In this document: positions 42,701 to 52,461 of the stretch, piece after piece
How the letters are laid out: every line of letters starts with the position of its first letter
Position numbering within the stretch: position 1 is the stretch's first letter
DNA from: RGIG1681 sp045648025
GTDB taxonomy: Bacteria; Bacillota; Clostridia; Christensenellales; UBA1242
Direction: 5' to 3'
Length of the DNA stretch: 52,461 nucleotides
Assembly: GCA_045648025.1 (NCBI GenBank)
Contig: JAZRNH010000006.1
Location: 1-52,461 of the forward strand
Notes under the pieces: model-generated
Database searches by the model: none
Told to the model about the DNA's origin: nothing
The model's input: the letters and a program-made list of their open reading frames with translations, nothing else
Program-made: the position numbers and the translations under genes

Positions 42701-45700
42701 TAACAAAGGTTACATTCATATCACAGACTCATCTGCCCCAGGCAAAGTTACAAATGCAAAATATAAAATTAACTATAACAAACAAAATTCATTAATTCAA
42801 AAATTAATGGTTTCAAGTGCTTCAACTGTTGATTATTTCACAGAAAATGTAGAACTTTCTGGTTCAAACTTTGGAATTAGAGGAACTATTGAAGATGGTG
42901 AATATTTCTATACAGTTTCGCTTAGTAGAAAATTCAACTTTAATAGTCCTGCAGAATCATCAACAGTAACATCTTCTGGTGTTGAAACAATGGTTCTTCC
43001 ATTGTCAGCTGCACAAGATGATGGCACAAATTTCTATAAATTTAAATTTGCAAACAATGAATACTATGCTGTAAACACAGGTTCTGCAGATTCTTATAAG
43101 ATTTATGGTTCAAAATATTACGATGCTGAAAAAGGTAAAACTGTTTTTGCAAATGAAATTACCGATAACTTTGGTAGTCAAATTTCCCCATCATTTAATG
43201 TTACAACAACAAATACAGTAACACTTTCTAGATATTATATCGTTTACCAAGGTATCAAATATTATTACAACACAACAACAAGTAAAATTTATGTTGACTT
43301 TACTTGTTTCCAAGAAGTTGACTTTAAAGCTAAATTTGGATATTCAGATGTTAGTGTTTCAACAGCAAGTTCATACTTTTCAGTATCTTTTGCTAGAAAT
43401 TATGTAACAATTTCTGGTGTTCCATATTATGTATTTAACAATGATGGAAGCAAAGAAAATGAAGATAAAGCAGTTCTTTATACTGACTTTAACTGCACAA
43501 ACCCATTTAGCTATGATGATTCAGTGAAATTATATGATTCATATGTAGAAATCACTGATTCATTTACAACATATATTACATTCTCTGTTACTGGTTCAGG
43601 CTATTCTGGAAACTATTGCTTTGTTAATAAAGAATTTGATTTATATGACTCTGCTTTCCAAATTGTTAAATCATTTGCTTATTATAATGTAAATGTTACA
43701 ATTGACGGCTTCACTCCAAAAATCTCTTTTGAAGTTGGTTCAACAATGCAATCAAAAGTTGATTATAAAATTATGAATGGAAGCAATCAAATCAATAGCT
43801 CAGGTTCATCAACAACAACTGCTGAATCAATGACTATTAAATTTGATACATCAACATCATATTCAGCAAAAAATGCAAACTTGTTCAAAATTAACTGGAA
43901 AGTATATCTCACAAATATCAATAAAGGTGCTATTTATACTAAGAAATATTTTAGTGCAACAAAAACATCTATCGTTGCTGATAGCTATTTAACTGATATG
44001 GAACTCAGTGCCTTCTCTATTAGAAACCAAATGTTTGTAATTAAAGAAGAAGATCGTGCTAATGAAAAAATCTCAGTTTATCTCAGTGATACATTTGATA
44101 ATGACTTTATCATTGCTGATAAGATGGCAAAAAATGTATTCAAAGTAGCTGATAACAAAATTCAATGTGTAAACTGTTCTGCGGTTAATGACAAAACAGA
44201 TTCAAACTGTTCTCAATGTGATGCAGAATTAAAAATTATCTGCCCTGTTTGTCATACAGAAAATGTTCCTACTAATACAAGCTGTACAAATGATGATTGT
44301 AGATATGATCTCACAATCACAGTTGGTGATGTAGTTTATTATTCAACTAAGAATTATAAATCATTTGATAAATATATTGATGCTTCTGGAAATGAAAGCA
44401 CACTTTCAAGTTCTAATAAATACAATGTTTACATTTTATATTTGGATGCATGTGTTGCAACTGCTCCATATAATGGAAAGGTTTTAATTAAGAAAGGCAG
44501 TCAAATTTTCTCAGGTGAAAAACTTACTGTTGCAAATAGAGCAATCAAGGTATATTTAAATGACTATGAACTTCCTGCAAATGTTAATGTAGGATGTGCA
44601 TTTAAGTTTACAGATGGTGCATTGGCAGATAACACATTTATCTATTATGACTTAAATACTATTTACATGTATAACGACAGTGAAAATCTTGCTGGTGATT
44701 TTAGAGAAGTTAACACATATTCAGCAGACATTACTTATGACACTGATCCTGATGATGGTGTTTATACCCCACCAAGCTATAAGCTCAGATTCTTACCAAA
44801 CACTATGCTTGCAAACACTCTTACACTTGGTACTGTTGAAATTAAAGCTGGTGAAACCTTTGATTCAAGATATTCAGTATGTTATGCATATTATGGAATT
44901 CAAAGTAAAATTGAAAATGTTAATGGAAGCAACCAAAACTTCTATTACACAACCTCTCCTATCGGAAAACAACAATCAACAAAAGATATCTTTGGAAATG
45001 TTGAAACAAAAGAAATCAACTATTATGCAGTAACAAACTTTGATCAATTACTTGCAAGAAAAGATATTTTAACTGGAAGAGAAATTACAATGTTTATGGG
45101 TTCTGAAACAACTGGAACTCCTGAACAAAAAGCATATGCTAGAGATGTTAATAACTTTAAAGATCTTGTTGGTGCAAAAGTTATTAGCAACTATTACTAT
45201 TATGTAAGAGCTCTTGGCGAAAAGAAATCAGTTCAAATTATCCAAGAACCAGAACTTGTTCAAAATGGAACAATGGAATTCTATGATACTAGATATTATG
45301 ATGAAGCTGGAAATGAACATGATAATCAAGTTTATGTTAAAAACACTTATTTCTATGAAACAAATGTATCTAGTAGAAATCCATATGGAACAATTGCTGA
45401 CCTTTCAGGTTGGAACACAAGCATCAATGAATCATTGCATGTTGCTGTTCTTCAAACCACCCCATACACATATAACACAAAACCAGTTCACAAAGTTGTT
45501 ACACCAAAAACTGGTGCGGTTTATTATTTGCAAATCAACACAGATTCAGAATCAACATTCCTTGGTGTGAGAATTCCTCTTTACACTGACACTGGTCTTA
45601 CAAATGAATCTCCAATGTCTGTTGTTGGTTACAAAATTGAAACCCCAGAAGGTGGCGGTACAACAAGATATAAAGTTTTATTTAACTATTTATCATTTAA

Positions 45701-48700
45701 TGTTGGTAACGAAAAAGGATACTTATACACAGATAACGAAAGCTATTTAATCTCTAACCCAGTTGCTCTTCAATCAGGTGGTACTGGTAGTGATGCATCA
45801 CTTGCTGGTAAATATGCTCTTGTATCTAATATTCTTTCAACAACAAACACTGATATTACAAACAACCAAAACACATCTTCAATTTCAACAATATATAGAA
45901 TCAGAAACACCGACCACAAATTCCAAGATGTCGATGTAAAATATCAAATTGCAAATGAAGATGGAAGTCAACTTGTTTATGAAGGTGTTGCATATAACTA
46001 TGTTAAAATCTTAATGACCTTCACAGTTATTAAGTGTTACAATGCAAACACAACAGTTCCTACCCAACTTCAAGTTTATGTTGCAAACGATGGTAAAATT
46101 TATACAAAGTCTGCATTAGTTCAAACAGAAGTTATTGGAACAAAAACATATCAAGTTCAAAACTTAGAGCCTCTTCAAGACAATAGTGGTAAGCAATTAA
46201 CATTTGATATGTTATATGAAGAACTTACCAGCGAAAAGAAGAGTATCAACACACAATATTTATTCGGTTATTATGTTGATACAAGTGAAATTGTTCTTGT
46301 AACAAAGACAGCTGCTGCAAACCAATACTTCTTGGTTAGTCACAATTCAGAAACAGGTGCAATTGTTTATCAATACAACAGCATTACAAAAGGATTTGAT
46401 CCATATATTTATGAAAGTTCTCCAAATGCTGACGATCCTAAAGAAACAGATGTATTGTATTTTGAAGATGGTGTGTTAAAAGCAAAAGCTGCTAATGGTT
46501 ACACATTAAGATCACTCAATTCAACACAAAGCATTGGATACACATTCTATGATGATGCTTCAGGTTTGTATTATTATCTTGATCCATTAAACTTGATGTC
46601 AGACTCTCAAAATGTTTATGCAACAACACAAAAACCAGTTCCTGTTCAAACAGCAGAAAAATCAATTACTTCATTATTCTATTATCAAACAAACGAACAA
46701 ATTATCTATAAAACAGCAGATGATTCTGTTCCAAATCCAGTTTATAACATTCCTTATGTTACACTTGATTTTATTGATAATAAGGTAATATATGCTGCTG
46801 ATACAAGCAAAACAACCCCACTCTATTATGACACTCAATTCTTCTACTTCTATGATTCAAGCACAAATGCATATATTTATGTAAACCAAAACTCACCTGA
46901 TGTTAGAAAGTTGGATTTAGCTGATAGAGTTACTGAACTTAAGAGTAATATCATTTATAACAATGCAAATAAAATGGTTAATCTCTATTTCAGTGTTGCA
47001 GATGGAAAAATTTACAATGTAACAAGAGATCCTGCAGATACTAATCAATATGAAATTGTTAGCACATACGGAACTATTGATACAGCAAAAGAAGTTATTA
47101 AAGTTGGTCTTAGAGATTATAAATTTGCTAGAATGGTTTATGACTATTTCTCAGACAGCTTATATTTCATTGGTGAAGATACAAAACTTTATACTGCAAC
47201 AAACTATAACACCACCCGCGGTGAATTTGAATTTGCAAACATTAACAGTGTTTATGAATTCAACTATATTTACTATCAATCAGATAACAAATTTGAATTC
47301 AGACCTTCAGCTCAATACTATATGTTTGTTTCTTATCAATTATCTGCACTTAGTAATAACAGAGGTTTCTCAACAACAGGTACAAATGTAGTAAGAAACT
47401 TCTCACAAAAGAAACTTTACACAAAATATACAATTTCAGGTGACACAATTAACTCTTATAGTATTGGTTCAACATATACAACCACATATTATAAAGAACC
47501 TGAATTTATCAACGAAGTAACACCAAGAACAGTTACTGAGTTTAAAGAAGTTGGAAACTTAACTAGATTTGCTTATACAAACACAGATAGCAGTGTTACA
47601 ATTTTAGGTAAATTTACAATTTCTGACACAAGCGGCGAAGTTGATGTAAAACCAAGCTTCTCTGCCCTTCTTCCACACAGTGGAAAGAACCCTATCTTAG
47701 ATTTAGATAGTTATTATTCAATTGACTACACAGTTTCAACTAATGTAACAGAAGGCTTCCCTGGCATCATTTTGAGAGATGGCAGCCCATACATTAACGG
47801 AATTTATGTTTTTGATGTATATCATAAACAAGGTGTTCCAGCAGCTGTTGAAATGTCATTTACAATGAATAATGGTTATTATGTTGAAATGATTTCAAAC
47901 ATTATTGATACTGGTGAAGACTTAATTACAGACTTTAACACAGTTACATTCAAGGCAACACTTGCAAACTTGCAATCAAATAACTACCTTGACAATATGT
48001 ATTACATCATTGACAACATTACATACAAAACACTTCCAAGTTATAGATTAATGGAAGGCATTGAAAAACCATTAAAAGACGATGGAACAAAAAATGACGA
48101 TGCTCCTACTCTTGTAAACTATAAAGAATATTATAACAGAAATGATCAAACAGCTTTAACAGATATCTATATGCCACTTGATGCATATATGAATATGTCT
48201 GACACAGAGCAAATGACATACTTTGGACTTATTTTTGATGGTGTAGCTTATTATCAACTTTATACATCTGCTGCAAAAATTAGTGATGTAGCTATGAATG
48301 AAAATCCAAAAGATACTGGCATTTATTTCAATGACACAACCAGACCTGAATATGATAAAGATTTAGGAAAAGTTGTAACAAAATATACAGATGCAGTTTA
48401 CACACTTAAAAATGGTGCATTCTTCATTCTTGATACAAACACAGTATCAATTTGGCAATCATCAACATCAAATCTCAAAGATGTTCCATATTATGATATT
48501 CACACATATTTCCAAGATCAAAGCACAGGATTTATTTATTTATCATCTGACTCAATTAATGGTAATCAATCATTTAACTGTATTGGACTTGAAGGAATTG
48601 ATTCTGGTTTATTAAGTTCAACAACAGCCGATGTCGATTTTGAAAATGTTACTATTGCAGGTTTAACATCTGCATATAAGATTAAGAAAGATAATATGAA

Positions 48701-51700
48701 ATTATCTTCATCACAAGGTTTCTGGTTTGAAAAAGCTATTTCAATTATGAACCCAGCTGAATCTGGAACAGTTTACCTTGAATGTGGAGAAGATGGTGTT
48801 GTATTCACAGCTTCCCCATTAATTTCATTTGATGGTGAGTTATATTATAGATTTAAAGAATGGAAGATTTATACCAGAGAAAATGCCGAATCAATGTATA
48901 AAGATTATGGCTTAATGGAAACATTTAAGGAAGATCTTAACAATCCAATCTTTAGATTCTATAGTGATAAAAATGGTTATTACTTAGTATTGCCTGTATA
49001 TGAAAAGGTATATTCTATTTCAATTGCAACTCAACTTGATGATGAAACAATCAATGTTGGTGGTTCAGTTAATATCACAACATCAACACAATCTGTTAAA
49101 CTTGATAAAGATACTTATCAAGAAGATATGTATTTCATTGAATATTTATTCGCTGAAGAAGATGAAACATATTATGCTCCAATTGAAACAACAGCATTCT
49201 TATTCTTCACTGGTGAATATAAAGATGGTATGCCATTCTTCAAAAAATTAGGTATTCCTGAAAACTATGCTGACTCTGGAGTTGAATCATATGTATTGCA
49301 AGTTCACCCAGACGATACCCGACAATATATTATTTATAAATATGTTGGAGGTGTGCTAGATATAGAAGGAAGTATGATTGTTCCTGTAAACTATGAAAAT
49401 CCACTCGGAAACACCCCATGTTTACTTGATTTAACACTTTATGCTGCAACTGTTAATGACAGCACATATACATTCCCTTACACTTATGAAGGTGAATCAA
49501 TTGCAGACACATTAACTGTTAGAACAAATCAACATTGCTTTATTGAAGAAAATGGTAAATATTTCTATGCTGGAATCAACCATGATAACTACAGCACAAT
49601 CACTGATGTTTTATCATATGCAATGAACACAAGAGTTCAAATCAAAAATACTGAGGATGAAAGCAAATCAAACTCACAAAGAGTTCTTGTTACACTTTAT
49701 AATGACAACTTCTATGTAATTTCTTCAACAGCAGAAGAATATATCACATATTTAAATGATATGATTCAACCACACAAGAAGATTGCTGCATTAAAAACAG
49801 AAGTATTTAACAATGTAACATACAACAAAGATAGTGTTGCGACTGAAGGTGTATTCTTCAATACAAGCAACAACTTATCAACTGGTGAGCTTTATCAAAA
49901 TTCACAAGGTGTTGTAAATTCAACATTGCAATTCAAAACCAACTATTATGATAGAGATTCAAAAATGACTCTCACAGCGGTTCCAAGTTCAGGATATCGT
50001 CTTGAAGGTTGGTATCTTGCAAGATTTGACAAGGTTTATGGTTGGGTTGTTTCTGATAAAAAGATTAATGAAGAACTTCAATCAACCTATTCTGATGAAA
50101 TTGTTAGAACAGAATTCCTTCCATCATCTGACACTGTTACATATACCCTTACACAAAAAGGTTATTATCCAACAAAGATAAATGGATCTTATGAATTCTA
50201 TCAATCATATACAATTTCAAGAAACAATATTGCATCAGTTATCTTCTCTTCTAGCTTGTTAGCTGTTCCAAACTCAATTAGAGATAGTTATGTTGGCTTG
50301 TATGCAAACATCGGAACATCAAGAGTTAATCCAAAATTTGTTGAAGTGTTTATGGATGGTGAAAGTGAAGAAAAACTTTACTATGACCCAGAATTAACCA
50401 GACCTGTTCAATTAACACACTTTGCTTCATCTGCTAAAAACTTCCATGAATTATGGAATGATCACTACATTGGTTATATGAACCATTATGAAGCTGTTAT
50501 GGCAAATTATTCATATACCGATGCAACAGAAACTGTAAATGCAACTTATATCAAAAATGATGATGGTTCATTCTCACCTGAATCAACAACATATACTCTT
50601 AATGGAACAAAAGTATATGCTGTATTCAAATTTAATGATCAATCTCAAAACTTTGATATTAAATATTACAGAACAAAGGATAATTCAAATGTAGAAATTC
50701 TCGAAAATACTATCACAATCACAAACTTGCACTCAAATATGAGAATTGTTGCAAAATTCACAGAAGTATATCAATCATACACCTTTAATGAACTTGAAGA
50801 AGATTCTGGTATTTCTGTTGAAGCAATGTATTACTACAATGATAATCCAGAAAAAACAACCATTAGAACAAATTCTAATGGAACAAATATGACAATTGCG
50901 GATATGAATTTAAAAACCGGTGGAACCCCTAAGAATTATCTTGGTGGTGTTTCAGGTGAAACAGACGATTATCCATTTGCATTAAATGATGCTGAAGGTG
51001 CAGATCAAATTACCCTCTTCTCAAGAGTTAAAAATAGACCAACAGATCCATTTGATGCTGATGCAAATTCATATTTAGAAGAATATTACACAACTGAATC
51101 TGTTAGAAACTTCAATACCCTTTCAAGTTTAAGAAAGAAAGCAACAGCTGATGGTGTTGAAGCATCTGGAACAGGATCATTCGAAAAGAATGCTTATGCA
51201 ATCTATAGAACACCTGATTCAATGCTTTCACTTAAAAACTTCTACTTTGATTCAGGCACAACAGTATTCTATTTAATTAGAGTTCAAGTTGAATTTGAAC
51301 TTTCAATTCACTCACTTGGTTTGAATTCAAAATATGCATTAAACTTTGTAATCGAACCAAATATGGGTAAAATTAAAGAATCTAACGACTCAAAAGTTGA
51401 ATATGTATATTACTTGCTCAAAGTAACATATGATAGAGATATGGCTCAAACAGATGGTGTAACCACCACTGCTGGAAACCAAAATCCAGAATATGTTTTA
51501 CACCCTGACAGAGCTAAGAATATTACATCTGATATCTTATCTGGACACAATGTAGATTACTATGATTCATTCTTTGATACATATATGTCTTATAAACAAG
51601 TTGTTCATGATTACGAAAATGATATCAATCTTGGACAATACAACTATATTTATTTCGCATTAGACCTTGATGGAAATGGAAACTTCTTAGATTCTAATGA

Positions 51701-52461
51701 TGTATACTACAAAACAAAGATAGCATTTGGAAAAGCTGAGGCTTGGCAATATGCAAAAGCATTCAACTTCTCTAGATATATGGCTGAATCAATATTCTAT
51801 AAAATGGTAGCAACCAGAATATTTGATTCTGTTGTTGACGGAGATGACTTTGTTACTAAGAAAATAACTGTAAGAAATAGCGAAGGAAATATTGTTTTTG
51901 AGTTTGATTTCGCTGAAAGATTTAGTGGTTCTGCTAGTCTTGTTGACAGATATGAAGCACTTAGAGCATACTTTGTCGCAGCATTTAACCAAGTTTATAA
52001 GATGCAAATGTCATCATCTGCTGCATTTAACTATAGTGTTGCGATTTCAACCGCTGCTGCATGGATTAATAGATTATTCAGTAGAGATGTTATTAAATTC
52101 TATGATACCATCGGCGACAATTCTTCTGGAACAGGACTCTTTGGTCTTGAAACAAACTATGCATCACTCAACAAAATGTATTATTATTTGACTGTTCATA
52201 ATGATATTTATGTAACAGAAAAATTGATTGAAAAATTGTTAAAAGTAACAATTCAAGAAGTTGATGGTGGAAAACCACTTGCAGATAACGATGACGATCA
52301 ATCAAATAATGCACTTACAAATTACACAAAAACAATCATTTATGACCTTGCTTATAAAGGATTCACCTCACTTGGTGAATTTATCAGTGAACTTAACGAA
52401 ATCCTTTATGCTGCAACATATGTAAGAGATATTTATGGAATTAATTATGTATTAATGTCTG
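39738..52461 (+). CDS. Giant surface lipoprotein, more than 4,240 aa, 3' end outside the window
   Basis: One open frame from ATG 39738 (AAAGGTGG upstream) to the window edge, checked in frame at many points. A signal peptide with lipobox ILAAC puts the lipid-modified cysteine at residue 35. The rest is rich in Asn, Ser, Thr and Tyr and almost without cysteine apart from a zinc-ribbon pair at residues 1477-1521. Short motifs of the type Asp/Asn-Gly-x-x-Tyr-Tyr recur throughout (for example NGTYYNVDG at residue 679, DGEYFYTV at 1053, NGKYFYAG near 3270), as in stacked beta domains. A region near 3419 (SGYRLEGWYL) resembles the InlB/Flg_new repeat. Other-frame ORFs inside it are shadows. Probably an adhesin or a long cell-surface stalk; function unknown. 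Confidence 0.85.
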   Translation, partial: MSKLQKNSIAKIISKCAKAFAIVFVMLASTILAACGKSSGAAASEIDAYGKYRLNPVTVLNYNITSTGEYNEHTGAFIVPMEFYCDGLLNDQVDDALVAEQTRDPLTDATFDSVKKNFSREYDQIGTYAIPDLDGQNLQTVNTTVGNRILAYPDFVAWVDGNIYQIHVTVNLEKLKVHKEKEGVSGTLFNSKNYIQAQANLSEIFSFSYRVGTSGAWANADKFISAVYLKNNNNELDVISGNGTSANNYNQDSSYDKVFYMSFSPILKQGSTTRRMRIKAVPNLGMDLSTKDNSLTNQDLIYSADASNTAAARRGDSLYSALTIFKAYKMTFKTNAGNSADLDYGQLSYDPEKYFFNTTQYTYSTITKVPDGFLSSMTGYFSEGRLVQVDRVMDVNTYTVDGSRGSFGGDNYAFQSWSVNQKSLNSLAVPGTLAYINGSAVYKKTYGLYEDYDNGYDCMFSDEKLQRASTVKTFTKLEDPDLSNDISEQLATKRAYELYVASQVSGKLYRTGQLFVVSNSEYNEDTFYANYVKISNFRLAGSLFNAEEILNSENPKLADVHYYIYDKNNDLVFPANGLPSNDNKVSYTFDIAGLNYGDYILFVKEEQTTFEDGTTSLLNYNFYGNDVSDLALTSNSNKPVLKNYQTKENRLNSYIITDLSSSNGKKYYATPKNPSFAINGTYYNVDGQIVFDKYGVVQSNFEVEFIYQSLDITNTAILATKYDKDSSLVVSVEVLDNKKVVDPTSLGISYEIITSVTSYVDALGCAKTTVYASIIVPSDVTLDNYTALTNNEIVASKVFMNDNGNASSKILRMSTLVNNAIKTGYYYMNTTENIADADITLSVDNSFLLYDNGGNNEYFSYAYKNAYAASSGSETVTYYIYKSCTTDNMIAKYLYSSGGSSTTRYDFIRLDEIIGSDDPQAANYIGPYTLTESGDINIITYNGYFYFASENDYLIADGSGLTADDLNNEEMQYRRLVSFTITEAVKNGNKGYIHITDSSAPGKVTNAKYKINYNKQNSLIQKLMVSSASTVDYFTENVELSGSNFGIRGTIEDGEYFYTVSLSRKFNFNSPAESSTVTSSGVETMVLPLSAAQDDGTNFYKFKFANNEYYAVNTGSADSYKIYGSKYYDAEKGKTVFANEITDNFGSQISPSFNVTTTNTVTLSRYYIVYQGIKYYYNTTTSKIYVDFTCFQEVDFKAKFGYSDVSVSTASSYFSVSFARNYVTISGVPYYVFNNDGSKENEDKAVLYTDFNCTNPFSYDDSVKLYDSYVEITDSFTTYITFSVTGSGYSGNYCFVNKEFDLYDSAFQIVKSFAYYNVNVTIDGFTPKISFEVGSTMQSKVDYKIMNGSNQINSSGSSTTTAESMTIKFDTSTSYSAKNANLFKINWKVYLTNINKGAIYTKKYFSATKTSIVADSYLTDMELSAFSIRNQMFVIKEEDRANEKISVYLSDTFDNDFIIADKMAKNVFKVADNKIQCVNCSAVNDKTDSNCSQCDAELKIICPVCHTENVPTNTSCTNDDCRYDLTITVGDVVYYSTKNYKSFDKYIDASGNESTLSSSNKYNVYILYLDACVATAPYNGKVLIKKGSQIFSGEKLTVANRAIKVYLNDYELPANVNVGCAFKFTDGALADNTFIYYDLNTIYMYNDSENLAGDFREVNTYSADITYDTDPDDGVYTPPSYKLRFLPNTMLANTLTLGTVEIKAGETFDSRYSVCYAYYGIQSKIENVNGSNQNFYYTTSPIGKQQSTKDIFGNVETKEINYYAVTNFDQLLARKDILTGREITMFMGSETTGTPEQKAYARDVNNFKDLVGAKVISNYYYYVRALGEKKSVQIIQEPELVQNGTMEFYDTRYYDEAGNEHDNQVYVKNTYFYETNVSSRNPYGTIADLSGWNTSINESLHVAVLQTTPYTYNTKPVHKVVTPKTGAVYYLQINTDSESTFLGVRIPLYTDTGLTNESPMSVVGYKIETPEGGGTTRYKVLFNYLSFNVGNEKGYLYTDNESYLISNPVALQSGGTGSDASLAGKYALVSNILSTTNTDITNNQNTSSISTIYRIRNTDHKFQDVDVKYQIANEDGSQLVYEGVAYNYVKILMTFTVIKCYNANTTVPTQLQVYVANDGKIYTKSALVQTEVIGTKTYQVQNLEPLQDNSGKQLTFDMLYEELTSEKKSINTQYLFGYYVDTSEIVLVTKTAAANQYFLVSHNSETGAIVYQYNSITKGFDPYIYESSPNADDPKETDVLYFEDGVLKAKAANGYTLRSLNSTQSIGYTFYDDASGLYYYLDPLNLMSDSQNVYATTQKPVPVQTAEKSITSLFYYQTNEQIIYKTADDSVPNPVYNIPYVTLDFIDNKVIYAADTSKTTPLYYDTQFFYFYDSSTNAYIYVNQNSPDVRKLDLADRVTELKSNIIYNNANKMVNLYFSVADGKIYNVTRDPADTNQYEIVSTYGTIDTAKEVIKVGLRDYKFARMVYDYFSDSLYFIGEDTKLYTATNYNTTRGEFEFANINSVYEFNYIYYQSDNKFEFRPSAQYYMFVSYQLSALSNNRGFSTTGTNVVRNFSQKKLYTKYTISGDTINSYSIGSTYTTTYYKEPEFINEVTPRTVTEFKEVGNLTRFAYTNTDSSVTILGKFTISDTSGEVDVKPSFSALLPHSGKNPILDLDSYYSIDYTVSTNVTEGFPGIILRDGSPYINGIYVFDVYHKQGVPAAVEMSFTMNNGYYVEMISNIIDTGEDLITDFNTVTFKATLANLQSNNYLDNMYYIIDNITYKTLPSYRLMEGIEKPLKDDGTKNDDAPTLVNYKEYYNRNDQTALTDIYMPLDAYMNMSDTEQMTYFGLIFDGVAYYQLYTSAAKISDVAMNENPKDTGIYFNDTTRPEYDKDLGKVVTKYTDAVYTLKNGAFFILDTNTVSIWQSSTSNLKDVPYYDIHTYFQDQSTGFIYLSSDSINGNQSFNCIGLEGIDSGLLSSTTADVDFENVTIAGLTSAYKIKKDNMKLSSSQGFWFEKAISIMNPAESGTVYLECGEDGVVFTASPLISFDGELYYRFKEWKIYTRENAESMYKDYGLMETFKEDLNNPIFRFYSDKNGYYLVLPVYEKVYSISIATQLDDETINVGGSVNITTSTQSVKLDKDTYQEDMYFIEYLFAEEDETYYAPIETTAFLFFTGEYKDGMPFFKKLGIPENYADSGVESYVLQVHPDDTRQYIIYKYVGGVLDIEGSMIVPVNYENPLGNTPCLLDLTLYAATVNDSTYTFPYTYEGESIADTLTVRTNQHCFIEENGKYFYAGINHDNYSTITDVLSYAMNTRVQIKNTEDESKSNSQRVLVTLYNDNFYVISSTAEEYITYLNDMIQPHKKIAALKTEVFNNVTYNKDSVATEGVFFNTSNNLSTGELYQNSQGVVNSTLQFKTNYYDRDSKMTLTAVPSSGYRLEGWYLARFDKVYGWVVSDKKINEELQSTYSDEIVRTEFLPSSDTVTYTLTQKGYYPTKINGSYEFYQSYTISRNNIASVIFSSSLLAVPNSIRDSYVGLYANIGTSRVNPKFVEVFMDGESEEKLYYDPELTRPVQLTHFASSAKNFHELWNDHYIGYMNHYEAVMANYSYTDATETVNATYIKNDDGSFSPESTTYTLNGTKVYAVFKFNDQSQNFDIKYYRTKDNSNVEILENTITITNLHSNMRIVAKFTEVYQSYTFNELEEDSGISVEAMYYYNDNPEKTTIRTNSNGTNMTIADMNLKTGGTPKNYLGGVSGETDDYPFALNDAEGADQITLFSRVKNRPTDPFDADANSYLEEYYTTESVRNFNTLSSLRKKATADGVEASGTGSFEKNAYAIYRTPDSMLSLKNFYFDSGTTVFYLIRVQVEFELSIHSLGLNSKYALNFVIEPNMGKIKESNDSKVEYVYYLLKVTYDRDMAQTDGVTTTAGNQNPEYVLHPDRAKNITSDILSGHNVDYYDSFFDTYMSYKQVVHDYENDINLGQYNYIYFALDLDGNGNFLDSNDVYYKTKIAFGKAEAWQYAKAFNFSRYMAESIFYKMVATRIFDSVVDGDDFVTKKITVRNSEGNIVFEFDFAERFSGSASLVDRYEALRAYFVAAFNQVYKMQMSSSAAFNYSVAISTAAAWINRLFSRDVIKFYDTIGDNSSGTGLFGLETNYASLNKMYYYLTVHNDIYVTEKLIEKLLKVTIQEVDGGKPLADNDDDQSNNALTNYTKTIIYDLAYKGFTSLGEFISELNEILYAATYVRDIYGINYVLMS
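44166..44300 (+). other. Double zinc-ribbon motif inside the giant lipoprotein
   Basis: Residues 1477-1521 hold eight cysteines in four pairs: C1477-x2-C1480, C1491-x2-C1494, C1502-x2-C1505, C1516-x4-C1521. This is the pattern of two linked zinc ribbons (CVNC, CSQC, CPVC, then CTNDDC), in an otherwise nearly cysteine-free exported protein. Confidence 0.85.

Noticed and set aside
45214..45570. 118-codon ORF within the giant lipoprotein region, and similar ones at 44680, 47050 and 48391
   Set aside because: All lie in the +1 frame relative to the giant gene, which stays open through each of them; no ribosome sites.
1..52461. Mycoplasma-type code (TGA as Trp) suggested by AT-richness
   Set aside because: Tryptophan is TGG in conserved proteins and TGA acts as a stop in rarA and terL.

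Overview
The window is AT-rich DNA using the standard bacterial code: TGA serves as a stop (rarA, terL) and tryptophan is TGG. It looks like an uncultured low-GC Bacillota (Firmicutes) chromosome. Signs of this are a CIRCE/HrcA heat-shock operon, PcrA, RNase J, a B-type RNase P RNA, TrmR next to a U32 peptidase, and an intact SigK-type sporulation sigma factor. No species can be named from the sequence alone.

Layout. (1) 1-13.1 kb, minus strand: a housekeeping block in the order lepA, hemW, hrcA-grpE-dnaK-dnaJ, rsmE-mtaB, a lipoprotein, rpsU, a 111-aa hypothetical protein and the 5' part of pcrA. This matches the classical Bacillus lepA-to-rpsU neighbourhood except that prmA is missing between dnaJ and rsmE; a terminator and a new, apparently leaderless promoter sit there. 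(2) 13.2-14.1 kb, plus strand: a glycerophosphodiester phosphodiesterase with a consensus promoter and terminator. (3) 14.1-18.6 kb, minus: rarA-helD-pnuC-like overlapping operon. (4) 18.7-20.6 kb, minus: an orphan membrane-anchored protein, rnpB with its promoter and terminator, and sigK. (5) 20.7-25.6 kb, minus: an operon of membrane protein, rnjA, trmR and trhP, from a -35/-10 at 25599-25627 to a terminator at 20681-20707.

(6) 25.67-37.69 kb, minus: a compact, overlapping run of phage morphogenesis genes: large terminase, small-terminase-like protein, a 58-aa zinc-ribbon protein, portal, scaffold, major capsid protein, two head-tail connectors, three tail/propeller-like proteins, a small protein and a holin, ending in a strong terminator. 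No integrase, repressor, replication or endolysin gene is present. The terminase, portal and capsid genes look intact, while the small terminase lacks its usual N-terminal DNA-binding half. Next to it are a plus-strand SH3-domain membrane protein and a minus-strand sigma-region-4-like regulator. I read this as a candidate domesticated, podovirus-like particle system (gene-transfer-agent-like). A defective prophage or satellite is the main alternative.

(7) 39.7 kb to the window end, plus: one uninterrupted reading frame of more than 4,240 codons encoding a giant surface lipoprotein. It is rich in Asn, Ser, Thr and Tyr, has recurring Asp/Asn-Gly-x-x-Tyr motifs and an embedded pair of zinc ribbons, and is cut by the window edge. 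Promoters written as -35/-10 pairs were found by eye against the sigma-A consensus. All family calls come from reading motifs, with no database search.
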